From NCBI GenBank assembly GCA_029934085.1, contig JAOZMY010000019.1:1-33779 (forward strand): a DNA stretch of 33,779 nt, written 5' to 3'. The stretch is from a bacterium. Lineage in GTDB: Bacteria; Desulfobacterota; S145-22. Positions 17,941 through 26,815 of the stretch are shown here, in pieces. A program made the translations under genes and the position numbers. The stretch's first letter is position 1. Every line of letters starts with the position of its first letter. A model generated the notes under the pieces. The model saw nothing but the letters and a program-made list of their open reading frames with translations. It did not search any database and had not been told where the DNA came from.

Positions 17941-18936
17941 ATGGGTGAAGCAGAAAAAGAGATCCTCTTTCTAATTCAGGGAAGGAACGTGGCCTCGTCA
18001 CGGTATCGCATCCTCCAGTATCTCCCCTATCTAAATAGGGAAAACATCAAAACAGAGGTGGCCGATTTCGCGAGAAAGGCCTCGGAATGGCCCAAAGTTC
18101 TCAAAAAAGTTCGGAAGAGCGACGTGCTGGTGATCCAGAGAAAACAGATCGGGTTCATGAAAACGAAGATGCTCAAGAAAATTTCCCGCAAAATCGTATA
18201 CGACTTTGATGACACCCTCTGGGTCAAGAGTGCGAGGCATGGGAAAAACCAATCCATGAGTCGGAATCTCAAGTTCAAGTGGATGGTCGATCTTGCCGAC
18301 GAGGTCATCGCGGGGAATACCTTCCTGGCGGAAAGGGCCCTCAAGTACAACCCAAACGTCACCGTTATCCCCACACCTCTCGACCTCTCAAGATACTCAA
18401 TCCGATCTTATCCGAACACCAGCGATGAGGTAATCATTGGCTGGATCGGGGCCCACGGATCGATCCACTACCTAAAAAGAATCATCCCAATCCTTGAAAA
18501 AATCCACGCCATGAACCCCAAAATACGTCTGAAGGTCATATGCGATACCTTCCCCTCGAGCCGCACGCTTCCCATCGAAAAGGTAACCTGGAACGAAAAA
18601 ACGGAGGTTGATCATCTAAAAACCATGGATATCGGGCTAATGCCGCTCATGGAGGACGAATGGTCCCGAGGAAAATGTGGGCTAAAGGTCCTCCAGTACT
18701 TCGCAGTAGGGATTCCTGCCGTGGCTACCCCCGTCGGCATCAATCGAGATATTGTGAAGGACGGCGAGACCGGATTCTGGGCCCGAACGGAAAAGGAATG
18801 GATCGATCGGATCCTGCTCCTCGCATCAGACCCCTCTCTCCGAAGGACGATGGGATTGAAGGCGAGAGAGACCGTCGAAAATTACTACAGCGTGGAGGCC
18901 TGCTATCCCATTTTCAAAAAGGTATTAACCGCTTGA
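17941..18936 (+). CDS. Glycosyltransferase (GT4/group 1 type)
   Basis: A 331-residue GT-B fold glycosyltransferase. The N-terminus reads I-L-F-L-I-Q-G-R-N-V-A-S-S-R-Y-R, seen in a subgroup of these enzymes. The C-terminal nucleotide-sugar site matches the family pattern: K-C-G-L-K-V-L-Q-Y-F-A-V-G-I-P-A-V-A-T-P-V-G and then G-E-T-G-F. A D-F-D-D-T-L-W segment lies in the first half. It probably adds a sugar to a surface polysaccharide or lipid; donor and acceptor are unknown. The ATG at 17941 fits the domain start, although its ribosome binding site is poor. Longer readings reach into the opposite-strand mfd gene. It diverges from mfd across a 172-bp gap. Confidence 0.87.
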   Translation: MGEAEKEILFLIQGRNVASSRYRILQYLPYLNRENIKTEVADFARKASEWPKVLKKVRKSDVLVIQRKQIGFMKTKMLKKISRKIVYDFDDTLWVKSARHGKNQSMSRNLKFKWMVDLADEVIAGNTFLAERALKYNPNVTVIPTPLDLSRYSIRSYPNTSDEVIIGWIGAHGSIHYLKRIIPILEKIHAMNPKIRLKVICDTFPSSRTLPIEKVTWNEKTEVDHLKTMDIGLMPLMEDEWSRGKCGLKVLQYFAVGIPAVATPVGINRDIVKDGETGFWARTEKEWIDRILLLASDPSLRRTMGLKARETVENYYSVEACYPIFKKVLTA

Positions 18937-18981
18937 ACATTTCCACCTCCACCCAACAATAAAATGAAAGGAAACAACTCG

Positions 18982-19575
18982 ATGAACTACCCTGCATTCT
19001 TCGATGACGTCGAACCCATCATCCTAAAAGACAACCTAGCCAAATTCGTCGGCGTCAATAATGATGGGATTATTGAAATCACCTATCTGGAGATCGTGAA
19101 AATGGCCGGCCACAGTTGCGCGGTCGTCAGCGGGGCTTATCTCTGCGCCCAAAAAGGGCTCAAGGCCCTGTTCGGAAACGAGCTTCCAAAAAGGGGCGAA
19201 ATCAAGGTCGAACTGAGGAAAGCTCCCACTGAAGATAATACAGGTGTGGTAGGATGCGTCCTCTCCAACATCACCGGCGCCACCACCGACTACGGTTTCG
19301 GAGGCCTTGCAGGCGGAAAGTTCAACAGGAGAAACCTTCTTGTCTACAACGCACCGATCGACACGGACATCCGATTTACCCGGATGGACACGGGCGGGCA
19401 GGTCGGCATCAACTACCGGCCAGGAAAGCTGGTCAACCCGGCGGCACTTTTCGAAGGCGCCTTCGGGCCAAACGCTACCCCGGAACAGCAAAAAGCCTTT
19501 CCCCATCGCTTCCAGGAAATGGTCAGAACCATCCTCACAAACGGGGAAACGGTCATCGAAATCGTCGAAGGATAA
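18982..19575 (+). CDS. FmdE-family protein
   Basis: A 197-residue protein related to the formylmethanofuran dehydrogenase subunit E family (PF02663). The family mark K-M-A-G-H-S-C, followed by G-A-Y-L, lies near residues 34-45, with the His/Cys that bind metal. A glycine-rich G-F-G-G-L-A-G-G-K-F-N segment lies in the middle, unlike the shorter archaeal subunit E. There is no Fmd/Fwd complex in the window, so a methanogenic role should not be assumed. Bacterial members are mostly uncharacterised and thought to bind metal. AAAGGA at 18966-18971 favours the ATG at 18982 over the in-frame ATG at 18964. It lies 45 bp after the glycosyltransferase and 13 bp before the metallopeptidase. Confidence 0.8.
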   Translation: MNYPAFFDDVEPIILKDNLAKFVGVNNDGIIEITYLEIVKMAGHSCAVVSGAYLCAQKGLKALFGNELPKRGEIKVELRKAPTEDNTGVVGCVLSNITGATTDYGFGGLAGGKFNRRNLLVYNAPIDTDIRFTRMDTGGQVGINYRPGKLVNPAALFEGAFGPNATPEQQKAFPHRFQEMVRTILTNGETVIEIVEG

Positions 19576-19588
19576 TCCTATCCGGTCT

Positions 19589-20263
19589 ATGGATATCGAA
19601 ATCGAAAAAATCATTCGCTCTCGGAGAAAGACGATCGCGCTGCAGATAACCGAAAGGGCAACCCTCATCATCCGGGCCCCTTATAACCTAAGAAAGAAAA
19701 CCATTTGGGACATTGTCTCGAAGCACGAAAAATGGATCGAGAAAAAGAGAAGGGAAACAGAGGAAAGAAACCGGAAAATCCAGCCAAGGAGATTCATGGA
19801 CGGTGAAGAATTCCTCTATCTTGGAAAGCCCTATCCCTTGAAGATCGTTAATGACGGAACCCCTCAGTTGAAATTTGATGGCGGTTTCTTCCTTTCGCAA
19901 AACGCCCGGGACGTCGCAAGGGAGGTCTTCGAAACCTGGTATAAAAAAACGGCCCGTGAAATAATACCGGAAAGGGTCACTCTGCTCTCGGGAAAAGAGG
20001 AACTCAGCTACAACAGGGTTCGCATCACGAATGCACGGAAACGGTGGGGATCTTGTTCCTCCAAGGGCAATCTGAATTTCTCATGGCGTTTGATCATGGC
20101 CCCTCTTCCTGTCATTGACTACGTGGTCGTCCACGAGCTTGCCCACCTCGTTGAGAGGAATCATTCCACCCGTTTTTGGAACAAGGTTGGGAGTCTCATG
20201 CCAGACTTCAAAATCCATAAAAACTGGCTTAGAGAAAACGGCTATCTCCTGCAATCCTTCTAA
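19589..20263 (+). CDS. YgjP-like zinc metallopeptidase (M48-related, DUF45)
   Basis: A 224-residue soluble protein. It carries the zinc site H182-E-L-A-H186 with a third likely ligand H192 in R-N-H-S-T-R-F-W, and the preceding family signature R-W-G-S-C-S near residues 152-157 leading to W-R-L-I-M-A-P. The N-terminal part is basic and predicted mixed alpha/beta. The function of YgjP-type peptidases is not well known. The ATG at 19589 is the natural start. A longer reading beginning at 19307 is only the wrong frame of the upstream FmdE-family gene. It ends 49 bp before the convergent ureohydrolase gene. Confidence 0.9.
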   Translation: MDIEIEKIIRSRRKTIALQITERATLIIRAPYNLRKKTIWDIVSKHEKWIEKKRRETEERNRKIQPRRFMDGEEFLYLGKPYPLKIVNDGTPQLKFDGGFFLSQNARDVAREVFETWYKKTAREIIPERVTLLSGKEELSYNRVRITNARKRWGSCSSKGNLNFSWRLIMAPLPVIDYVVVHELAHLVERNHSTRFWNKVGSLMPDFKIHKNWLRENGYLLQSF

Positions 20264-20312
20264 GATATAGGTAAAAATATTCAAAAACCTTAAAGGCCAG
20301 CAGAGCCCAAAC

Positions 20313-21140
20313 TCATTCGGGTGCCATTCTATCAAGAATCTCTTTCATGAGTTTAACGGCGACCATGGCGGTCACACCGGAAGGGTCTCGCTCTGGGTTA
20401 TATTCCACAAGATCCGCCCCTATCAAAGAAGGTAAGGAATGGATGAAGGAAATAAGTTCGCGAGTGCTCATGCCGCCGGGTTCGAAATGGGAAACCCCGG
20501 GGGCGTAGGCAGGGTCGAGAACATCCATATCAAGGGTGAGATAGACAGGTGGTTCAAGGGAGGTCATCGGTATTTCACGGATGTTACGGATGGATTTCAT
20601 CTCATAAGTCTCCACCCCAAAACGCCTCGCCTGGGCAAGTTGATGGCCGTTCGAGGCCCGGATGCCGATCTGAATCAAACGACGAACCAACCCTTCTTCC
20701 ATGATCCGCGCCATGGTGCATGCGTGAGAAAGGTGATCTCCCTCGTAAACATCATAGAGATCGGGATGGGCATCGAGGTGAATCAAAGTCACTGGTCCAC
20801 GATGGGCAGTAACTGCCTTGATAACGGGATAGGTTACCGCATGGTCTCCCCCAACCACGAGCAGGCGGTTGTTTTTCGAAAGGATATCAGAAACAGCCTC
20901 AACGACACGGTCATATCCATCCTCCCCATCGGCATCCGGCACATCCCCCACATCCGCCATCTTCCCAGACCCGAGGATATCCCGCCCAGATTCACTCCAC
21001 ATATTCATGGACCCAGAACGGAGAGCCTCCCGTATCCGAGCAGGAGCTTTGGCTGCCCCACGAAGAAAGGATGAATGTCTATCCGAGGGGACCCCCAGAA
21101 TCACAACAGAATCCATAGGCAGAGAGCTGTTTTCAACCAT
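20313..21140 (-). CDS. Ureohydrolase (agmatinase/arginase family)
   Basis: A 275-residue enzyme of the arginase superfamily. The binuclear Mn site is complete: H100 in G-G-D-H, D123, H125 and D127 in D-A-H-P-D, and D204/D206 in L-D-M-D-V-L-D-P. The P-G-V-S-H-F-E-P-G-G segment follows. Such enzymes release urea from agmatine, arginine or other guanidino compounds. Agmatinase is the likeliest, given length and motif spacing, but formimidoglutamase or guanidino-acid hydrolases cannot be excluded. The final active-site block reads V-E-Y-N-P-E-R-D where V-E-x-N-P-x-x-D is usual. The ATG at 21140 has only a weak ribosome binding site, and an alternative is ATG 21116. Confidence 0.88.
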   Translation of the reverse strand: MVENSSLPMDSVVILGVPSDRHSSFLRGAAKAPARIREALRSGSMNMWSESGRDILGSGKMADVGDVPDADGEDGYDRVVEAVSDILSKNNRLLVVGGDHAVTYPVIKAVTAHRGPVTLIHLDAHPDLYDVYEGDHLSHACTMARIMEEGLVRRLIQIGIRASNGHQLAQARRFGVETYEMKSIRNIREIPMTSLEPPVYLTLDMDVLDPAYAPGVSHFEPGGMSTRELISFIHSLPSLIGADLVEYNPERDPSGVTAMVAVKLMKEILDRMAPE

Positions 21141-21207
21141 GCAAAGATCTTATCCGATACGCCCAGGAAAAGTCAAAAGATGCCTCACACAACCAAGTAA
21201 CGATCCT

Positions 21208-22452
21208 TTATCCCGCTTTCACACTCCGCTTGCAATCGATTTTTCTCAAAAACAAAACGCTTGTTGCGGTGATAAGAATGCTGACCCCAAACACAAAGGG
21301 ATATCCCAGATAAGAGATGAGGGCTCCGGCGATCATGGGGAAGACGATCGCGAAAATACCCCCCGCCCCGGAAAGGGCGGTATATAGGGCCCTGTTATGT
21401 TCTTGAGATATCTCGAGCAGAATGCCGGGCAAGGCGATTTGATAGGCCGAGATATTAAAGCCCGACAATAGAAAGATAAAAGGATAGATGGCTTTACTCC
21501 TGGAAAAAAGGAGCGCAAAAATCGGTAGCAAAGAACCGATCAAAGTGTAAATTTTGACCAGTCCTTTATAGGATCCTTTCCTTATAATGAAATGCCACAG
21601 CAGGTTTGACACGATCATCCCAATAATCTGCAACAGCAGGAAATTTCCGACCGCCTGGGCGGTCAATCCCAAGTGCTTTTTTGCAAGGGAAATATAAAAC
21701 GGGACCAAGGTCAGCCCTATGCCGGTGCTGTTTCTTAAAAGAATGTAATACCTCAAATTCACATCTTCTATAAACATCTTTTTCAGTGCCGAAAGCACGG
21801 ACATGAGGTGGATGCCCGAATCCTCAAAATCGGTCGGCTTTTCCCTTATCATCCAAAACCCAAGGGAGGCGATAAGAAGCAACACACCGGCGGACACGAA
21901 GAGCACACTATAATTGACGGGGTACGGATAGCGACGCACAAGGTGGCGGACAATCAGCGCGGACATCAAGATGCCAGCGCTGAGAATAACCTGTCTAAAC
22001 ACAAAAAACCTTTTCCTGTTGTCTCCTAAAATCGATTTCCCCAAGATATCCGTGTATGAGATGTTTGCGAACGAACCGCTGAAACTGAAGATGGAAATCA
22101 GGATGAAAATGGCGCCTATAACGTAAAATGCCGGCAATCCGCTCGCCTTGGAAAGCAGAAAGCCCAGTCCCAAAAGGGCCCCTACCCTCAGATAGATCCC
22201 CGTTAGTAGATACCCCTTTTTCCTCTCCTTCTTAAAGAGAAACCCCGCGAAGACGATCTGCATAAAGCTGGAGCCGCCTATCATGATCGCCGTCAATACC
22301 CCCAGCTCCGTGGTTGATCCGCCGGCGCTGATAAGCATGGCGGGGATAATCGTATTCACATCCATGAAGTTCTTCGCGAGCGCGAGAAACAGTGAATGCC
22401 ACAAAAAAGAAAAAAAGTTGACCTTGGCATCTGATATTTTCGAAGGACTCAT
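21208..22452 (-). CDS. Major facilitator superfamily transporter
   Basis: A 414-residue inner-membrane protein with about 12 hydrophobic segments and an MFS layout: six helices, a polar central loop after the R-E-K-P-T-D-F segment, then six more helices. The substrate is not recognisable. The conserved A-motif between helices 2 and 3 is degenerate (F-L-F-K-K-E-R-K-K-G). The ATG at 22452 (M-S-P-S-K-I-S) is chosen because GGAGA lies about 10 nt upstream. An in-frame TTG at 22482 would extend it through the etfA terminator. It starts beyond that terminator and ends 67 bp before the ureohydrolase start on the same strand. Confidence 0.82.
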   Translation of the reverse strand: MSPSKISDAKVNFFSFLWHSLFLALAKNFMDVNTIIPAMLISAGGSTTELGVLTAIMIGGSSFMQIVFAGFLFKKERKKGYLLTGIYLRVGALLGLGFLLSKASGLPAFYVIGAIFILISIFSFSGSFANISYTDILGKSILGDNRKRFFVFRQVILSAGILMSALIVRHLVRRYPYPVNYSVLFVSAGVLLLIASLGFWMIREKPTDFEDSGIHLMSVLSALKKMFIEDVNLRYYILLRNSTGIGLTLVPFYISLAKKHLGLTAQAVGNFLLLQIIGMIVSNLLWHFIIRKGSYKGLVKIYTLIGSLLPIFALLFSRSKAIYPFIFLLSGFNISAYQIALPGILLEISQEHNRALYTALSGAGGIFAIVFPMIAGALISYLGYPFVFGVSILITATSVLFLRKIDCKRSVKAG

Positions 22453-22478
22453 CTCAGGATATCTCCGTAGCCTCACGA

Positions 22479-22507
22479 ACAAAAGGGGGACTGTTTCCAG
22501 TCCCCCC
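22479..22507 (-). terminator. Rho-independent terminator after etfA
   Basis: A perfect 9-bp stem GGGGGACTG / CAGTCCCCC (22506-22498 with 22493-22485 on the minus strand) with a GAAA tetraloop is followed by TTTTGTT. It lies 25 bp after the etfA stop, so it ends the thiolase-crotonase-etfB-etfA operon before the MFS gene. Confidence 0.93.
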
Positions 22508-22531
22508 TCTCATTCCTTTGTCTTTCGTGGT

Positions 22532-23728
22532 TTATTTTCCGAGGCGCTTCTTGAATTCCTCTGTCAAGGCCGGAACCACCTGGAACAGATCGCCCACGAT
22601 GCCGTAGGTCGCGACCTTGAAGATCGGGGCATCCGGATCCTTGTTAATGGCCACAATGACATCTGAGGTTTTCATCCCAGCGAGATGCTGGATGGCTCCG
22701 GAGATACCACAGGCAATGTAGATCTTCGGGCGCACGGTCTTTCCCGTCTGGCCAACCTGATGTTCGTAAGGAATCCAACCCGCGTCGACCGTGGCACGAG
22801 AGGCACCCACCGCGGCTCCCAAGACATCCGCCAGCTCCCGAATAATCTTGAAGTTTTCCGGTTTTCCAAGCCCTCGACCACCGGAAACGATGATGTCGGC
22901 CTCTGTCAAATTGACCTTCTGCTCACTCTTGATGAACTCGACGACCTTCGTCCGGACCTCGTCTTCCGACATCTCGAGGGTTTCCTTGATAATCTCGCCC
23001 TGGCGGGAGTCATCTCGCTCCGGCATGGGCATGACCTTGGGGCGCACCGTCGACATCTGAGGACGGGTCCTCGGGCAGAGAATCGTCGCCATGATGTTTC
23101 CACCAAAGGCCGGACGGGTCTGGCGTAACAACTTTGTCTCGGGATCGATGTCCAACCCCGTACAATCCGCTGTCAGACCGGTATAGAGAGTCGTGGCCAC
23201 GTTCCCCGCAAAGTCCCTTCCTTGGGTGGTCGCGCCATAGATGACGATCTCTGGTTTATACTTCCGGATCAGGTTAACAGCACCCCTCGCAAAGGGCTCC
23301 GTCCGGTATTTTTCAAGGATGGGATCGTCAATGTAGTAGACCTTCTCCGCCCCATAGGCGATCGCCTCTTTCGCGAAATCCTCTACGCCGTGTCCCATGA
23401 GCATGCCGCAGAGCTGACATCCCAGATCGTCCGCCAGTTTCCGCCCCACGCCTAAAAGCTCGAAGGAAACGGTCGCGATCTTTCCGTGTTCATGTTCAAT
23501 GAAGACCCACACATCCTTGTAATCGGCGATGTCCTCCTGCACTCGCTTTTCATCCTTGGTTAGGACGATGGCTTCAACCGGGCAAACCTCCACACATGCA
23601 CCGCAATAGGTACATTTGTCCCCAATGACGGCAACGTCATCCTCTATCGTAATCGCACCAAACGGGCAGGCGTCAACGCAGCTCCCACACCCTGTACATT
23701 CATCCGTTAATACTTTTATATCAGCCAT
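22532..23728 (-). CDS. etfA: Electron transfer flavoprotein alpha subunit with N-terminal 2x[4Fe-4S] domain
   Basis: A 398-residue EtfA carrying a bacterial ferredoxin domain at its N-terminus, with Cys 11, 14, 17 and 21 in the first cluster motif and Cys 39, 42, 45 and 49 in the second. The EtfA body follows from about residue 70, and the C-terminal FAD-binding region shows [16 protein letters not shown] and [10 protein letters not shown] with G-I-S-G-A-I-Q-H. It accepts electrons from acyl-CoA dehydrogenases. The FeS domain suggests direct exchange with iron-sulfur or membrane partners, as in anaerobes that oxidise fatty acids. The ATG at 23728 follows AAAGGAGG, and the gene lies 25 bp after etfB. 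Confidence 0.96.
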   Translation of the reverse strand: MADIKVLTDECTGCGSCVDACPFGAITIEDDVAVIGDKCTYCGACVEVCPVEAIVLTKDEKRVQEDIADYKDVWVFIEHEHGKIATVSFELLGVGRKLADDLGCQLCGMLMGHGVEDFAKEAIAYGAEKVYYIDDPILEKYRTEPFARGAVNLIRKYKPEIVIYGATTQGRDFAGNVATTLYTGLTADCTGLDIDPETKLLRQTRPAFGGNIMATILCPRTRPQMSTVRPKVMPMPERDDSRQGEIIKETLEMSEDEVRTKVVEFIKSEQKVNLTEADIIVSGGRGLGKPENFKIIRELADVLGAAVGASRATVDAGWIPYEHQVGQTGKTVRPKIYIACGISGAIQHLAGMKTSDVIVAINKDPDAPIFKVATYGIVGDLFQVVPALTEEFKKRLGK

Positions 23729-23753
23729 GGTTTTCCTCCTTTAACCCTCGACT

Positions 23754-24548
23754 TTACTGAATTATTTTCATGTCCATAAGTTTTTCCACAAGGGTGGAAA
23801 CCACCTCGGGGATCTCACCTTCCAGAATTTCACCTCCACCTCTCACCTCGGGTGAAAAGACATTGATAACCTCGGTAGGCGATCCCTTGAGGCCCAGCTT
23901 GTCCTTATCTACGGGAAGATCGTCTGCCGTCCAGGTGGGAATATCCAGCTTTGCCGCCTTCTTAATCCCAAACAGAGAGGGAAGCCTTGGCTCATTGATA
24001 TCCTTGACCACGGTAATCAAGGCCGGGAGGCTTGCCTCTACTACTTCCTTTCCGTCTTCCAGCAACCGCTCCACCTTGATTTTCTTGTTGTCAGGATCGA
24101 TTTCGACGACCTTGTCCACATAGGTTAACTGAGGAATATTCAACTGGGTGGCAATTCCAGGGCCTACCTGCGCGGTATCTCCGTCGATGGCCTGCTTGCC
24201 GCAAATAACCAGGTCAAAATCCCCTATCTTCTTGATTGCCGCAGACAGGGTATAGGCCGTCGCCCACGTGTCCGCGCCCGCGAAGGCCCTATCGGAAATA
24301 AGGTAGACATAATCCGAGCCCACGGCATAGGCGTTTTTCAGGACTTCTTTCGCCTGCGGCGGTCCCATGGTGATTACGTGGACCTCTCCGCCGTATTTCT
24401 CTTTCGTCAACAAACCCTCTTCAATGGCAAATTCGTCGAACGGGTTGGTAATGCTCTCGACACCTTCTCTCACCAGTGTCTTCGTCTCAGGGTCAATCTT
24501 GACCTCTGTGGTATCTGGCACCTGTTTGATACACACTACAATTTTCAC
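23754..24548 (-). CDS. etfB: Electron transfer flavoprotein beta subunit
   Basis: A 264-residue EtfB of standard length. The signature V-C-I-K-Q-V-P-D-T at the N-terminus, T-N-P-F-D-E-F-A-I-E-E-G near residues 36-47 and C-G-K-Q-A-I-D-G-D-T-A-Q-V-G-P near residues 116-130 are intact; the last is the AMP/nucleotide-binding part. It forms a heterodimer with the FeS-EtfA encoded immediately downstream. The start is a GTG at 24548 with AAGGAGG 7 nt upstream. It follows the crotonase gene by 41 bp in the beta-oxidation operon. Confidence 0.96.
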   Translation of the reverse strand: MKIVVCIKQVPDTTEVKIDPETKTLVREGVESITNPFDEFAIEEGLLTKEKYGGEVHVITMGPPQAKEVLKNAYAVGSDYVYLISDRAFAGADTWATAYTLSAAIKKIGDFDLVICGKQAIDGDTAQVGPGIATQLNIPQLTYVDKVVEIDPDNKKIKVERLLEDGKEVVEASLPALITVVKDINEPRLPSLFGIKKAAKLDIPTWTADDLPVDKDKLGLKGSPTEVINVFSPEVRGGGEILEGEIPEVVSTLVEKLMDMKIIQ

Positions 24549-24589
24549 GACCAGTCCTCCTTACGTTGATCCAAGATTAAAGTTTAACC

Positions 24590-25372
24590 TTACCGCCCCT
24601 TGAAAACAGGTTTTCTCTTTTCAAGGAATGCCTTCATGCCCTCTTTTTTGTCTTCCGTAGAACAGCACATTCCAAAGCTTCGAGACTCCATGAGGCATCC
24701 ATCGTCCAGTGGGATATCATATCCCACATCCACCAAGTTCTTTGCAATATAGACCGCAATGGGGCCGTTCTTGGCGATCTGCGTGGCTACTTCCTTAACG
24801 GCATCCATCAGTTGATCCAGCGGAACGACCTTATTGACCATTCCCATCTCATAGGCCTCAGCCGCCGAGATCATCTTTCCCGTAAAGATCAACTCCTTGG
24901 CCCGGCTCTTTCCTATGAGACGGGGGAGCCGCTGCGTCCCGCCGAATCCGGGGAAGATCCCGAGTGTGACTTCAGGAAGCCCAAACTTCGCATTTTCCGA
25001 GGCGTAGATAAAGTCACACGCCAGGGCAAGCTCGGACCCGCCGCCAAGGGCGTATCCGTTCACGGCCGCGATGACGGGTTTTTTCAGATCCTGGACTTTC
25101 TGGAATACCAACTGTCCGAGCCGGGAGAAATTCGACCCTTCCAGCGGGCTCATCTCACTCATTTCCGCGATATCCGCTCCGGCCACAAAGGCTTTTTCCC
25201 CACTCCCCGTAATGATAACAACTCGTATTTCTTCATCCTCGTTTACGCGGTCCAAGGTTTTATCCAATTCCGCAAGGACCTTAGAATTCAAGGCATTCAG
25301 CGCCTTGGGGCGATTGATAGTAATCGTCGCCAACGGTGGTGTTTTCTCTAACAATACTAATTCTTCTGACAT
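24590..25372 (-). CDS. Enoyl-CoA hydratase / crotonase
   Basis: A 260-residue crotonase-fold enzyme. The oxyanion-hole segments are A-F-V-A-G-A-D-I-A-E-M near residues 61-71 and A-L-G-G-G-S-E-L-A near residues 106-114. The two catalytic glutamates expected for hydratases are seen as E in G-G-G-S-E and in G-L-P-E-V-T-L-G. It adds water to 2-enoyl-CoA. A 3-hydroxyacyl-CoA dehydrogenase, the next step, is not encoded in the window. The ATG at 25372 follows AAGGAGGTGA. The in-frame GTG at 25381 is part of that ribosome binding site. The gene lies 14 bp after the thiolase stop. Confidence 0.95.
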   Translation of the reverse strand: MSEELVLLEKTPPLATITINRPKALNALNSKVLAELDKTLDRVNEDEEIRVVIITGSGEKAFVAGADIAEMSEMSPLEGSNFSRLGQLVFQKVQDLKKPVIAAVNGYALGGGSELALACDFIYASENAKFGLPEVTLGIFPGFGGTQRLPRLIGKSRAKELIFTGKMISAAEAYEMGMVNKVVPLDQLMDAVKEVATQIAKNGPIAVYIAKNLVDVGYDIPLDDGCLMESRSFGMCCSTEDKKEGMKAFLEKRKPVFKGR

Positions 25373-25386
25373 ATAGGTCACCTCCT

Positions 25387-26670
25387 TTATAATCTTTCAA
25401 TAATCATGGCCATTCCCTGTCCACCCCCGATGCACATGGTTGCCAGTCCGGTTTTCAGGTTTTGTCGCATCATCTCGTAGAGCAACGTCACAACAACCCG
25501 CGTGCCCGTGCACCCGATGGGGTGTCCCAGTGAAATTCCACTGCCATTTACATTGGTATTGTCCAAACTCAGACCAAGCTCCCGAATACAGGCGATCGCC
25601 TGAGAGGCAAAGGCCTCGTTCAACTCTATCAAATCGATATCCGACATCTTCATGCCCGCTATATCTAAAACCTTTTTGACCGCCGGGATGGGCCCCAACC
25701 CCATATAGGCCGGATCGACGCCACCCGAGGCATAAGCCACAATCTTGGCGAGCGGCTTGACACCGATCTCCTTCGCCTTACTTTCCGACATGACGAGCAC
25801 CGCCGCAGCCGCATCGTTAATCCCGGAGGCGTTTCCCGCTGTCACCGTTCCACCTTTTTTGAAAACGGTAGGCAGTTTCGCCATCTTCTCCAGCGATGTA
25901 TCCATAGGGCGTTCATCCGTATCGAAGACCACGGGATCCCCCTTCCTCTGTGGAACCTCCACGGGTACGATCTCCTCGGCGAATTTCCCCTCGGTGATCG
26001 CCTTCCGCGCCCGCTGGTGGCTCATGAGACCAAGCTTATCCTGTTCCTCTCGGGAGATATTGTATTTCTCAGCGATATTCTCCGCAGTGAGACCCATGTG
26101 ATATCCATAAAAAATCTCCCACAAACCATCGTGCACCATGAGATCCAGCATCTCAGCGTTGAACATCCGAGCTCCCCAGCGTCCCTTGGGAAAGGCATAC
26201 GGAGCCATGCTCATATTTTCCATGCCCCCTGCCACAACAACCTGGTTGATCCCGCTTCGGATAGACATATCCGCGATCGCGATGGTCTTCAAACCCGAGG
26301 CGCAGACCTTGTTGACTGTGATGGCGTTGGTCTCCTTCGGCATCCCGGCATAGATGGTGGCCTGTCGGCCGGTGTTCTGGCCCTGACCTCCCTGGAGAAC
26401 GTTCCCCATGATCACTTCGTCCACATTAATGGGCTTCGCCGAGTCGTCCCAGTTTCGGTACTTCTTTTCCAGTTCGCTGTAACCCGCCCCTTTCAGGGCC
26501 TCCGGCCCGTAGGATAAAACCTTTTCTGAAGGCTCCGGGCGCAGACCCACACGTTTCAGAACCTCTCGAATCACCAAGGCCCCCAACTGAACCACGGGGG
26601 TAGTCTTCAGTGACCCGCCGAACGAACCAATCGGGGTCCTTACCGCACTGCAAATAACGACGTTTTCCAT
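25387..26670 (-). CDS. Thiolase / acetyl-CoA acetyltransferase with an N-terminal insertion
   Basis: A 427-residue thiolase. The nucleophile is C123 in N-K-V-C-A-S-G. The active-site His lies in N-G-S-G-I-S-L-G-H-P-I-G, and the second Cys lies in C-I-G-G-G-Q-G-M-A near the end. In most thiolases the nucleophile is near residue 89. Here about 34 extra residues (roughly 46-80, from S-E-K-V-L to K-P-I-N-V) are inserted before the V-D-E-V-I-M-G-N motif. It catalyses the last step of beta-oxidation or the first condensation of acetyl-CoA. The ATG at 26670 follows GAAAGGAG. It is the first gene of the operon, downstream of a candidate sigma70 promoter. Confidence 0.95.
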   Translation of the reverse strand: MENVVICSAVRTPIGSFGGSLKTTPVVQLGALVIREVLKRVGLRPEPSEKVLSYGPEALKGAGYSELEKKYRNWDDSAKPINVDEVIMGNVLQGGQGQNTGRQATIYAGMPKETNAITVNKVCASGLKTIAIADMSIRSGINQVVVAGGMENMSMAPYAFPKGRWGARMFNAEMLDLMVHDGLWEIFYGYHMGLTAENIAEKYNISREEQDKLGLMSHQRARKAITEGKFAEEIVPVEVPQRKGDPVVFDTDERPMDTSLEKMAKLPTVFKKGGTVTAGNASGINDAAAAVLVMSESKAKEIGVKPLAKIVAYASGGVDPAYMGLGPIPAVKKVLDIAGMKMSDIDLIELNEAFASQAIACIRELGLSLDNTNVNGSGISLGHPIGCTGTRVVVTLLYEMMRQNLKTGLATMCIGGGQGMAMIIERL

Positions 26671-26734
26671 ATTCTAACTCCTTTCAAGAACCAACTTAAT
26701 TAAACATTCATTCAAATTTTTCGAGTCCTGTGGC

Positions 26735-26763
26735 TACATACCCAAAAAACACAATCTTGTCAA
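26735..26763 (-). promoter_or_regulatory. Candidate sigma70 promoter of the thiolase-crotonase-etfBA operon
   Basis: On the minus strand a perfect -35 TTGACA (26763-26758) is followed, after exactly 17 bp, by TATGTA (26740-26735) as a weaker -10. The start of transcription would lie near 26728, about 58 nt before the thiolase ATG. Between them, TGAATGAATGTTTAATTA (26715-26698) forms an imperfect inverted repeat that could be an operator. No regulator gene is adjacent. Confidence 0.5.
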
Positions 26764-26815
26764 TTATAAATGTGAATTTTTGAACTATCAGCGTCTTGAG
26801 CTTATTCCCTGAACC

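Noticed and set aside
18982-19575. Methanogenesis or formylmethanofuran function for the FmdE-family gene
   Set aside because: No other Fmd/Fwd subunit or C1-pathway gene is present; bacterial FmdE-like proteins are common without that complex.
19307-19588. N-terminal extension of the YgjP-like metallopeptidase
   Set aside because: It is the alternative frame of the FmdE-family gene; the peptidase domain starts naturally at ATG 19589.
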